Below are positions 45,941 through 56,039 of a stretch of 64,000 nucleotides of DNA, piece by piece. Source of the stretch: Lactarius indigo. Taxonomy: Eukaryota > Basidiomycota > Agaricomycetes > Russulales > Russulaceae. The number at the start of each line of letters is the position of its first letter. Position 1 is the stretch's first letter. The translations under genes and the position numbers were made by a program. The notes beneath the pieces were generated by a model, which did not search any database, had not been told where the DNA came from, and worked only from the letters and a program-made list of their open reading frames with translations. Location: positions 62,001 through 126,000 of the forward strand of contig JAFKAC010000043.1 in assembly GCA_025766275.1 (NCBI GenBank), read 5' to 3'.

Positions 45941-47295
45941 CGGGACGCCTAAACCTGTCAGTCTGGGTGAGGGCATTACAATGTAATTCTGTAATCGTGA
46001 CAACGCGCTATCGATCTCTGCGAATTCCAGTGACCGTCCGAACGAATTACCAAACGACTGAAACAAACGCACTGGTCGACTCCGGAGCAACCGACAACTT
46101 TATTAGGCCAAGAATGGCAGCACGGGCAGGAATCCCGGTGCAACAACTAGAGACACCCCACAAGATATGGAATATCGACAATACGGAAAATAAAGCTGGG
46201 TTAATCACTCATTACGTTAACCTAGAGGTGAAAACACGGGGACAGATAAAGAAGATGACCTTCCTGGTCACCGATCTCGGGAGCGAAGATATGGTATTAG
46301 GCTATCCATGGCTAAGCGCCTTCGAACCAATTATCAGCTGGGCTGTGGCGGCCATACATCCTGACATGCAGCCAGTAGTGCTGGCCACTACGGAAGAACT
46401 ACTCACAGTGCCCGCCATTCGAGCCCTGATCACGGCCGAAAAGGAGGCCATCATACAAGAATTAACCGAAGAAACTTTCGCGCGCGCCACTACCTCAATG
46501 GAGTTGGCCATATCAGCAAAGCAACAACAAACGGCAGCGGTGCTGCCATTGGCTTACGCAAAATTCAGCAAACTCTTCAACGAACAGGCTTCGCATCACT
46601 TTCCCCCAGCAAGGCTGTGGGATCATGCAATCAACTTCAAACCATCGGTGCCGGTGGCAATAGATTGCAAAATATATCCCATGACGCAAAAGGAAGAAGG
46701 AGAATTGAAAGAGTTTCTCGACGAAAAGTTAAAACAGGGTTATCTACGCCCTTCCATTTCCCCGTACGCCTCTTTCTTTTTCTTCATCAAAAAGAAAGAC
46801 GGGAAGCTACGCCCTGTTCAGGACTATCGGGTCATCAATTCCCACACCGTTCGCAATCAGTATCCGCTTCCGCTAATCCAAGACCTCATCTTCGACCTCA
46901 GCAACGCCCACATCTACACAAAACTCGACATTTGCTGGGGTTATAACAACATACGCATCCGGGACGGCGATCAAGAGAAAGCAGCATTCAAGACCAAATT
47001 TGGCCTCTTCGAACCCACTGTCATGTTCTTCGGGCTCACTAACTCCCCCGCCACTTTCCAGGCAATGATGAACCATATCTATCGTGATACGATAGCGAAG
47101 CACGAGCGTTTGGGCACTACGATACGTGTCTACATGGATGATATCGGTATTGCCACTCACTTTGATCGTGACTTGCCGGCCCATATAGACGCTGTTTGCG
47201 ATGTGTTACGCATGGCGGAGGAGCATGACCTCTACTTCAAGCTCGAGAAGTGCCTGTTCCATCAACCGCGGATGGATTACCTGGGGGTAATCCTT

Positions 47296-47308
47296 GAAAG
47301 GGGGGTGA
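47296..47308 (+). other. Internal polypurine tract in E3 pol
   Basis: GAAAGGGGGGTGA, at the position of the E1 and E2 internal tracts, coding LERGVTRMDP. It retains a long purine run although one codon differs. Confidence 0.4.
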
Positions 47309-49706
47309 CCCGAATGGACCCTGTAAAAGTTCAAGGCATTAAGGACTGGCCGACGCCGACGAAGGTCAAAGACGTCCGATCCTTCCTCGGCTTCTGTAAC
47401 TTTTACAGACCTTTTATCCGCGGTTTCGCAACTCACGCCAAACCACTCACTAAACTGACACGAAAGGACGAAGAATGGCGGTGGACAGAAGAAGAAGATA
47501 AGGCATTCAACACCCTAAAGTGTCTCGTAATGGAAGAACCGGTGATGGCACACCCCGTCCTTCAGGACCCGTTCAAATTGGAGGTCGATGCTTCAGGCTA
47601 CGTGGTGGGAGCCGTCCTACTACAAAAGAAATCTGACAGCAAGCGACACCCCATAGGTTATTACTCGGCGACACTTTCCGAAGCCGAAAGAAACTATGAC
47701 ATCTATGACCTGGAGTTGCTCGCAATAGTCAAGGCCTTGCGGAACTGGTGACCACTTCTCGCAGGAGCCCCTCACAAAATTAAGATTTATTCGGACCACC
47801 TAAACCTACAATACTGGAAATCACCGCAGAAGATCAGTAGACGAGTCGCCAGGGAAGTGCTCGAACTCTCTGAATATGACTTTGAGATTCATCACATCAA
47901 GGGAAAGAACAACAGAAGAGCAGATGCCTTGTCAAGGCGACCGGACTACGATCAAGGAATCGGAGACAACAGCGAAGTCGTTGTTCTACCTCCCGAGGTT
48001 TTTGTACGAACCCTCAACACCGCGCGCACCTTCATCGCAAACCCAAATTTACTGCAACCGCGCCACCAACAAGACGAAGAGGTGATCAAGATGTGGGCCG
48101 ACCCTCATCACCTCAAGAAGATACAAGGAGAATGGTATAAGGACGGCAGGTTCGTGATCACAGGACCTGCATCGACTCAATGTGTACTAATACACGACCA
48201 TCACGACTTGCCAATACATGGCCATCCGGGGATCGCGAGAACCCAATGCATTCTGGAAAGACATTACTGGTGGCCGCGACTTCGAAGAGACGTATACGAA
48301 TACGTGCAAGGCTGCGCAGAGTGCCAACGGAATAAAGTAAACACGAGGCCTATACAGGCCGCACTGCATCCCATTACGCCAACACTGGAAGCCATGCCGT
48401 TCCACACAGTGGCGGTAGACTTCATCACCAAACTCCCTGTATCCAGGGGGTACGACAGCATACTGACCGTCACGGACCACAATTGCAGCAAGGCTTCCGT
48501 GTTCATCCCATGTCGAGAGGAGATTACCGCAGAAGAAACGGCGACTCTGTACGTCGCCCAGGTGTTCAAGCGCTTCAGACTACTGCGCAAGATAATAAGT
48601 GATTGTGATCCCCGCTTCACGTCCAAGTTTGCTAGGGAAGTCTGCCGCATTCTGGGGATTCAACAGAACATATCGACCGCATATCACCCGCGCACTGACG
48701 GACAGTCCGAACGAACTAACCAGTGGTTGGAGCAATACTTGCGCTTTTGGGTAAATGAGCGGCAAGATAACTGGACAACTTATCTACCAATCGCCGAATT
48801 CGCGCACAACAACTGGCCACATGAACACACCAAGAAGTCACCGTTCCAGCTTCTGATGGGATATGACCTGCAAGCGGATTGGACGGATAAGCCATCCCCT
48901 CTTCCCCAAGTGACGGAGCGGCTGACACAACTAAAGGAAGCGAGAGAGGACGCCCAACGCCTCATGAAAAAGGCACAAGAAGCATGGGTCCGCAACAAAG
49001 ACACGCCCAAGTTCAAAAATGGTGACCTCATATGGTTAGAGGGTAAACACCTGCGAACCAATCAACCCATGGCGAAACTAGCGGCGCGATGCCACAGCCC
49101 CTTTCGGGTGACACAGGTGATGTCCCCCTATAATTATCGATTGGAGCTTCCCACGCAGTGGAGCATTCACCCAGTGTTTCACATCGATTTGCTCATGCCG
49201 TACAAACAAACCCCGATTCACAGAGAAAACTTCACACGACCGCCGCCCGAGTTGATCGATGGAGAAGAGGAGTACGAGGTCGAGGCCATTCTAGACTCTC
49301 GGCATTTCGGAAGAGGGCGACACCTCCAGTATCTCATTAAGTGGAAGGGGTATCCGGACTTGGAGAACCAGTGGGTCAACAAGGATGACGTCTTCGCGCC
49401 TGAGGCCCTTCGTCTGTATCAGGAAGCATGGGCACATGGGAGAATGGTTAAAACGAGTAGCGCAAAGACAGAGGAAAGTCATCCCCTTCTCCTTCGCTCT
49501 ACCACTACATTCATGCCCACTTCCCCACTGCGACATGTCACACAAGTGGTACTCCTCGACTCCCTCGCGAACGACGCCCGCGCCCTCCTCGAAGACGACG
49601 ATGCGACTGAGGTTCCCAACACCCAGCTCACTCCATACACGCCTCTCCGACCACAAGAGGGCCCTATCACCGCGCAAGAATGGCACATAATGATCTGCCA
49701 TGACTT

Positions 49707-50008
49707 CCATAACTGATGGGCCAACTGATGGTGAGAGTCTTACATATGTCATGGGCCAGCCGATGTCGGCTGACGCAGGAGATTCCTCCAAAACTCATGG
49801 GCCAGCCGATGTCAGCTTGGAGACATTTACTCCGGAGTTGTGGTCCGAAGGAGTAGATATGGGAGTGCACAGGGATTTTCAGATATCTAGAAATCATTAA
49901 TGGAGAGATGGAACTGAAGGAAGCACTCCAAGACCATATGTGTATAATGGAGTGGGGTGTATAAACATCTGCAGGTCCAAGGAAATTGCACATGTTCTGG
50001 AGGAGCAC
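49707..50008. other. Unassigned DNA after the E3 break
   Basis: No gene. CATGGGCCAGCCGATGTC occurs twice (49751-49768 and 49797-49814). It marks the change from E3 to unrelated sequence. Confidence 0.4.
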
Positions 50009-50450
50009 ATCCAAGATTATATGGGTGTGCCAGAGGGTATAAACATGTATGGGTGTCCGAGATATCTCGGACATGCTTCGGACCAATATGTCCGAGATTA
50101 CGTCCACATACTGGAGGGTATTAACATGTATGGGTGTCCGAGATATCTCGGACATGTTCCAGACCAATATGTCCAAGATTATGTGCACATACTGGAGGGT
50201 ATTAACATGTATGGGTGTCCAAGATATCTCGGACATGCTTTGGACCAATATGTCCAAGATTACGTCCACATATTAGAGGGTATTAACATGTATGGGTGTC
50301 CAAGATATCTCGGACATGTTACGGACCAATAGGTCCGAGATTATATAGGTGTACTGGAGGGTATAAACACGTATGGGTGTCCAAAAAATCTCGGACATGC
50401 TTCAGACCAATATGTCCGAGATTATGTCCATATACTGGAGGGTATAAACA
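50009..50450. repeat. 81-bp minisatellite (about 5.5 copies)
   Basis: GGGTGTCC recurs at 50051, 50132, 50213, 50294 and 50375, exactly 81 bp apart, with a partial unit before and a shortened last unit. Each unit has a TCCGAGATATCTCGGA palindrome (perfect at 50056-50071) and further GTCCGA/TCGGAC pairs, so it can fold. As 81 is a multiple of three, frames stay open on both strands (27-residue repeats such as GINMYGCPRYLGH); I do not regard these as proteins. Confidence 0.9.
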
Positions 50451-50467
50451 TTTTTTTTTTTTTTTTT
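50451..50467. repeat. Poly-T tract (17 T)
   Basis: Immediately abuts the last minisatellite unit. On the minus strand it is a poly-A, as at the 3' end of a retroposed sequence, but I see no target duplication or coding region to support that. Confidence 0.7.
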
Positions 50468-50727
50468 CAGATCCATTTCCGTGCACCTTGGGGTACAGAA
50501 CCCTATGTAGCACTTCACTATGTATAACTATTGTGTGCGTATGTGATCTCGTCTCTCGAACAAATTCTCTGCCCTTCCATTCAGGATTTCCCCGCCCTTG
50601 CGGGTGGCTTTGCGGTGCGCTTGTTGTCAGTGGTAATGGGGCGCTTAGGAGCGCCACGGCGAGTTGCGATAGGAGGATCGGCCTTGCTTCTGGTGTTGGC
50701 AGCTGGGGGGGTCAGTATGAGGCTGAT
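50468..50727. other. Left flank of E2, unassigned
   Basis: No gene accepted. It is not DUF6535 sequence, unlike the right flank of E2. GTCAG, the first five bases right of E2, does occur at 50711-50715 but 12 bases away from the LTR. Confidence 0.5.
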
Positions 50728-51235
50728 TGTTACACTCCACGGGCGTTAGTCCGACTTGGACTCGGAATAGGCGTAGTCAACTTAGCGATGATAAGTGAAT
50801 GGGGACCACGTGTCAACCCAACACAAGCTGAACAGGGGCCCTACTGGCGCACGCTGCAGCAATATGATGAAGAAGGGTATCCCTTGGTGGATACAAGTAG
50901 AGGCACACTTAGTCCGAGACTAAGGCAGGCAAGAGACGAGTCAAGTGGTGGAATGAAGAAGACCAAGATGGGGACTCTTGGTCTTCCGAGTTGACTACTT
51001 ATACAGATATGCGTGGGCTTTGAAGCGCCGCTGGAATGGTAGGTAACCAATAGCGTAACTAGCTCGAACCCTAGTACCGCTATCCTAGGAATGAGTCATA
51101 CATGAGTCACAATCACATGCGAACTACTATGCTGACTGATACGATGTAAGAGTCCATGACTAATGCTAATACCGGACCGTAGTCATAACCGGTCATGAGT
51201 CGTGCGTAATGAGTCATCAAGTCCGTACTGTAACA
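50728..51235 (-). repeat. E2 3' LTR (508 bp)
   Basis: In element sense it starts TGTTACAGTACGG and ends GAGTGTAACA. TATAAG begins at 51003, 34 nt before ATCTTGGTCTT (complement of 50959-50969). Confidence 0.92.
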
Positions 51236-51247
51236 TCACCCCCTTTT
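51236..51247 (-). other. E2 3' polypurine tract
   Basis: Complement reads AAAAGGGGGTGA, directly inside the 3' LTR and equal to the E1 tract. Confidence 0.85.
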
Positions 51248-54200
51248 CAGGAGTGAGGCCCACCTCACTAGTCCACTATCAATTCTTGCCTCATCCGCTC
51301 CGCTTCATCTTCCATCCTTGCCAATATGTTAGCACGCTCCAAATGATAGAGACTGTCCTTTTTGTCCGCTACCACCAACTCTCTTTCCAGCTGCAACTGT
51401 CGAATCCGCTTCTCCAGTTGGTCTTCAGCAAAGGCGAACTGCCGGAACCGGCGCAGTTCTTGAGTGAGAGTGACATCCCCAATGCGCATGAGTAGCAAGT
51501 CCGTGGGGTGTCGATTGCGGAGCATGAAATACTCCTCGTGTGGGATGAACGCGCGGTTGTCCTTTGGCAGATGAGGGGTGGCGTAAAGAGGTTTACCATA
51601 TAGGAAACCTGACCCCGGAGCTAATCCGAGAACGAAGGGGTCTCCTCCTCGGATAACCTGTACGTGGGATGCTTGTACCGTTGGTCCGTTGGGGAGCTTG
51701 ATCAGGAACGGAATGTAATCGGGTCCTCGATTGACCCGGAACCCCTCAGGGACGACGGCCCTGGTTGCGGGGTCTCGTTTGCCCATTGGTGTATAACGAG
51801 CCACTTGTGCCACGGCGACTCGTCCCCTGTGTAAAGGCCCCCCTGCTGCGTTGACGAGGAAGGGAGTGGCAGCTGGATCTTCAGCGTAGAATTCATGGTT
51901 AAGGAATGCGTGCCTGATGGGGTAATGGTCTCTAAGCTTGTCTTCATCCTCATCTTCGTCCAGTACTCCTTCCTCTCCTTCATCATCTTTCGTCGGCAGG
52001 CGGCGATATGTAGTTGCTCCTGCTGCCACCGCGCCACCGTCTCCTTCCATTCTTGTTCGTACTTCTTCATGGTGTTGGGGGGCTGTACCGCGTGGGACAG
52101 CTGCTTGAAGCCGAAAGAGTTCGTCTTCCGTGAGGAAGACCTCGGGCTCACCGGTATCGGGGTTTGTGAGGGCGTACATTGGCGGAGGTGCTGGTTGAGT
52201 TGTTGTTGGATCGTCGTCGAGAGTTCCCTGTACGGGCATAGGGAATCGTTGCAGTGTCTGGTGCAATTCTTCACTAGTGATAGGGCTGTCTTCCTCATGC
52301 TGCACGGAGGGACGGCTTCCTCCCGTAGTTCTAGTGGTTGCGGCGTCGTCGGTGGAGTTGGGGTTGACGAGCGTGATGGAGGAGTCGTTGACAAGGGTAG
52401 AGAGGAGTGCGAGCTGGTCATTGCGTCGAGTAGAGGACATGGGGTGAATAGGAGATGGGGACTTATCGCGACAGGAGGCTACCCTTATATGCGTTTCTCT
52501 GTCGGGGTTGGAATGTTTGAAGTCCCGAACGGCTTCATCGGTGAATACGTCATCCTTATCTATCTATTGATTGTCTGAGTCTGGATAGCCCTTCCATTTG
52601 ACGAGGTATTGGAGCCGACGTCTTCTGCCGAATCGCCGAGAGTCCAGAATCTTCTCGACTTCGTATTCTTCTTCGTTATCAACCAAATCAGGTGGTGGGC
52701 GCTGATAGTTTGGTCCGTGTGTGGGTGTTTCGTGATAAGGTGTAAGAAGATCTATGTGGAACACATCATGGATGCTCCACTGCATGGGAAGTTCGAGTCG
52801 ATAGTTGACAGGGGACATCACCTGAATGACTTTAAATGGTCCGTGTCGTTTAGCCGCTAGTTTTGCGGTTAATTGATGGGTGCGTAAGTGGCGTCCTTCT
52901 AGCCACACGAGGTCTCCCTCTTTGAACTTGGGCGTGTCTTTGTGTTTGACCCATGACTTTTGCGCCTGGAGCATGCAGGAGAAAGCGCGCTGTCGCGCTT
53001 GCTTAAATTGATCTAATCTCAGCGACACTTGTGGGATAGGGGAAGGCCTATCGGTCCAATCAGCGCGAGGATTGAACCCAGATAAGAGGAAGAAGGGGGA
53101 CTCCCGTGTGGTTTTATTAGGCCAATTGTTATGCGTGAATTCCGCCATAGGCAGATAGCGGACCCAGTCGTCTTGTCGCTCATTTACCCAGAAGCGGAGA
53201 TATTGCTCCAGCCATTGATTCGTTCGCTCTGATTGGCCGTCAGTTCTGGGGTGATAAGCGGTTGAGATATTTTGGCTGATGCCAAGGATTTTACATATCT
53301 CCCGCATAAACTTGGATGCGAAGCGGGGATCTCGATCACTGATAACACGCGAGGGGAGTCCGAATCATGGGAAGACATGAGACACGTACAGGGCCGCCGT
53401 TCCTTCGGCTGTTATCTCTTCATTGCAAGGGATGAAGATGGCCGCTTTGGTACAATCATGATCGGTCACCGTGAGAATGGAGTCGTATCCGCGAGAGACG
53501 GGGAGTTTGGTAATAAAGTCCACTGCTATGGTCTCGAATGGCAGGGCTTCTGGTTTAGGGTAAATATGTTGTAGGGGTGCTCTGATCGGTCGGAGGTTAA
53601 CTTTGTGCCACTGACATTCTGCACAGCCTTTGACATAATCTGTGACGTCGTTCTTCATTTGTGGCCACCAGTAATGTTGTTCAGTAAGTTGGAGAGTACG
53701 TTTGATACCAGGATGGCTGTAGACAGGAGAGTTATGATGAGCGGCAATGATAGTACGCTTGTCATGGATGCCGCCGGTGACTACTCGGTGTCCGTCCTTG
53801 TACCATGTCCCTTCAATGTCTTTTAGCTTGTGAGCATCAACCCAGGGTTTCAACTTAGCTGTGTCTTGTTCGTAAATAGGATGTTCTGGTGTCATTTCCA
53901 CAGGTAGAATCTCGGGTCTCCAGTGAGGGTGTCGCGGTTCTTCTAATGTGGTGGCACGCGCGAAGACGCTCTCTGGTAATACTGTAATTCCTTCGTTGTC
54001 GTTCTCTCCTTGATCGTAATCTGGTCTTCGCGATAAGGCGTCAGCGCGTCCGTTGGAGGTCCCCTTGATGTGGTGAATTTCGAAATCATATTCGGAGAGC
54101 TCGAGTACTTCCCTGGCTACGCGTCTGCTAATATTTTGCGGCAATTTCCAGTATTGTAGATTGAGGTGGTCAGAGAACACCTTGATTTTATGGGGAGAGC

Positions 54201-54657
54201 CCGCTAGAAGGGGTCTCCAGTGACGAAAGGCTTTGACGATTGCTAGAAGCTCGAGGTCGTAGATGTCGTAGTTCCACTCTGCTTCGTTAAGGGTCGACGA
54301 GTAGTAGCCTATGGGGTGTCGCTTGCCATCTTCCTTGCGCTGAAGGAGGACAGCACCGGTGGCAAACCCTGACGCATCGACTTCCAGCTCGAATTGTTGG
54401 GTGAGATCTGGGTGTGCGAGGACGGGTTCGCTGGTGATGAGGGCCTTGAGGTCTTGGAATGCCTTTTCCTCTTCAATTCCCCAATGCCATTCGGTGTCTT
54501 TGCGTGTGAGTTTGTTTAGAGGTCGTGCTTTGGTCGCGAATCCTCGTATGAAGGGTCGGTAAAAATTGCAGAAGCCAAGGAAAGAGCGGACGTCCTTAAC
54601 TTTAGTTGGCATAGGCCAATCCTTGATACCCGAAATTTTGACGGGGTCCATGCGTGT

Positions 54658-54670
54658 CACCCCCTTTTCA
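54658..54670 (-). other. Internal polypurine tract in E2 pol
   Basis: Complement reads GAAAAGGGGGTGA, identical to the internal and 3' tracts of E1 and conserved despite the decay of this copy. Confidence 0.5.
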
Positions 54671-56039
54671 AGGATTACCCCCAGGTAATCCATGCGTGAG
54701 GAGTGGAAGAGACACTTTTCGAGTTTGTAGTATAAATCGTGTTCCGCGGATATGCGGAGTACATCCCTGACGGCTTCTATATGGTCCGGCAGTGAGTGCT
54801 TGAGTCCTGTGGCAATGCCAATGTCGTCCATGTAGACACAGATAACAGTACCCCGTTGTTCATGTTTTGCGATAATATCCCTGAAGATGAAATTCATCAT
54901 CGTCTGGAACGTTGCTGGGGAGTTGGTTAGGCCGAAAAACATCACCGTTGGTTCAAACAATCCGTAGCGCGTTTTGAATGCCGCCTTCTCTTCATCCCCT
55001 TCCTTAATACGTACGTTATTATACCCCCATCTAACGTCAAGTTTGGTGTAGATGTGGGCGTTGCTGAGATCGGTGATAAGGTCAGAGATAAGAGGAAGAG
55101 GATATTGATTGCGAATGGTGACGGCATTTATCTTTCAGTAGTCTTGAACAGGTCGCAACTTTCCGTCCTTCTTTTTGATAAAGAAGAAAGACGATGCATA
55201 TGGGGATTTGGAGGGCCGTATGTATCCCTTTTTGAGTTGCTCGTCAATCCATTCACGTAGTTTCTTGTCCTCTTCTTGTGTCATAGGATATATCTTGCAG
55301 TCGATCGCGTTGGCGGTCCCTGGTTTAAACTCGATAGCGTGATCCCAGGGCCTGCTGGGCGGAAACCTGTCTGATGCCTCTTCACTGAAGAGGCGTTCGA
55401 ATTCTCGATATTCAGGAGGTAACTCAGCTTTGGTAACATATTGTTGAGCGGCGATGGCGAGATCAGTGGCGGTGGCCCTGATTCAGCATCCCTCTTCAAA
55501 TTGTTGTCGCTGTTCATTCGTGATGACACAAGAGTGTACTACCTCGTAGTCGTCTTGAACAGTAGTTGTTGCTGCTACTGGCGTTATTTTAATGCGAGGG
55601 TTGATTGAACGAATGATGATAGGGAGCATATCCTCGTGAATAGCCGCTTGCAACCATTTGATATGCGGATCGTAGATAGTGAGCCAAGGGTATCCTAGAA
55701 CGATGTCTTCATTGCCAATGTCTGTAATAAGGAAGCGGATCTCCTTATGAATGCCTTTAGTTTGGACGTCAACGTCCATATAATGGGTGATACGCCCCGA
55801 TTTGTTTTCTGTGTTGTCGATGTTCCATATTTTCTTTGGGATGTCGAGTAATTTGGTCCCAAGTCCCATCCTTTTTGCAAAAGAGGGTTTCATGAAGCAG
55901 TGGGTTGCCCCGGAGTCGACTAATGCTTGTATGTCGGCCATTGCGTAACTGGTGCGAATCGATACTGGAACTCTCATAGAACGATAGCGAGTCATGATTA
56001 CACTGTTACAATTAACTGCCCTCACCCAGGCCGATGGGT

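Larger units (their letters stand above)
43387..45952 (+). pseudogene. gag: E3 gag, three internal TGA codons, split by a solo LTR
   Basis: One frame from GTG at 43387 (no ATG precedes it; TAA is at 43369-43371) with TGA at 43846-43848, 44014-44016 and 45145-45147. The N-terminal part (TRDQWTSFRPY, VEFNFDHLCWVE) has a counterpart in E2. A Gly run lies at about 44210-44260, then the retrotransposon capsid region (FLTQWHVYWGMN, SEWVLSFLNWL, EREQAQAILRKG) and a zinc knuckle CYNCNAPGH whose last part is hit by the third TGA. At 45296 the frame is interrupted by the solo LTR. Skipping it and one 5-bp target copy restores the gag frame to GFRDA and TAA at 45950-45952. Gag would form the particle; this copy cannot be fully translated. 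Confidence 0.8.
42847..49706 (+). mobile_element. E3: Ty3/gypsy chromovirus, 3'-truncated, decayed
   Basis: Order: 5' LTR (42847-43367), primer site, gag, pol with protease, RT, RNase H, integrase and chromodomain, then an abrupt end about 49680-49706 within the post-chromodomain region. No PPT or 3' LTR follows. It belongs to a different LTR family from E1 and E2 but has the same architecture. The left 5 bp are CTGGG; no right-hand copy can exist because the 3' end is lost. A solo LTR of its own family sits in gag. Gag carries three internal TGA codons and pol one. Confidence 0.9.
45922..49716 (+). pseudogene. pol: E3 pol, one internal TGA, 3'-truncated
   Basis: No own start is needed if -1 frameshifting operates. 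Protease with VDSGATDNF near 46075; RT with YMDD at about 47131-47142 (in VYMDDIGIAT); RNase H VDASGYVVGA near 47584; a TGA at 47749-47751 where the sequence should continue RNW-R-PLLAG; then HHCC finger (CAECQRNK), integrase core (VDFITKLP, ISDCDPRF, DGQSERTNQ) and chromodomain (EEYEVEAILDSRHF, LIKWKGYP) near 49270-49400. Integrase has SDCDPRF where E1 has SDRDPRF. The post-chromodomain region is present (VVLLDSLANDARALL, EGPITAQEW) but ends at the truncation; the last residues before the stop at 49714 are probably from flanking DNA. Confidence 0.85.

Noticed and set aside
49940..50332. 130-codon repeat protein (GINMYGCPRYLGH repeats) on either strand
   Set aside because: The frame stays open only because the repeat length is a multiple of three; both strands are open, and there is no start context or gene structure.
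50009..50450. CRISPR-like direct repeats
   Set aside because: Units are contiguous 81-bp copies without unique spacers, in a fungal repeat region; this is a minisatellite.
50531..50749. Small hydrophobic protein (72 codons)
   Set aside because: Runs into the E2 LTR, has no paralogue, and lies in unassigned DNA; likely chance.
52564..52566. Programmed stop-codon readthrough between chromodomain and extension
   Set aside because: E1 has TGG at the same codon and reads straight through, so the TAG in E2 is a plain mutation.
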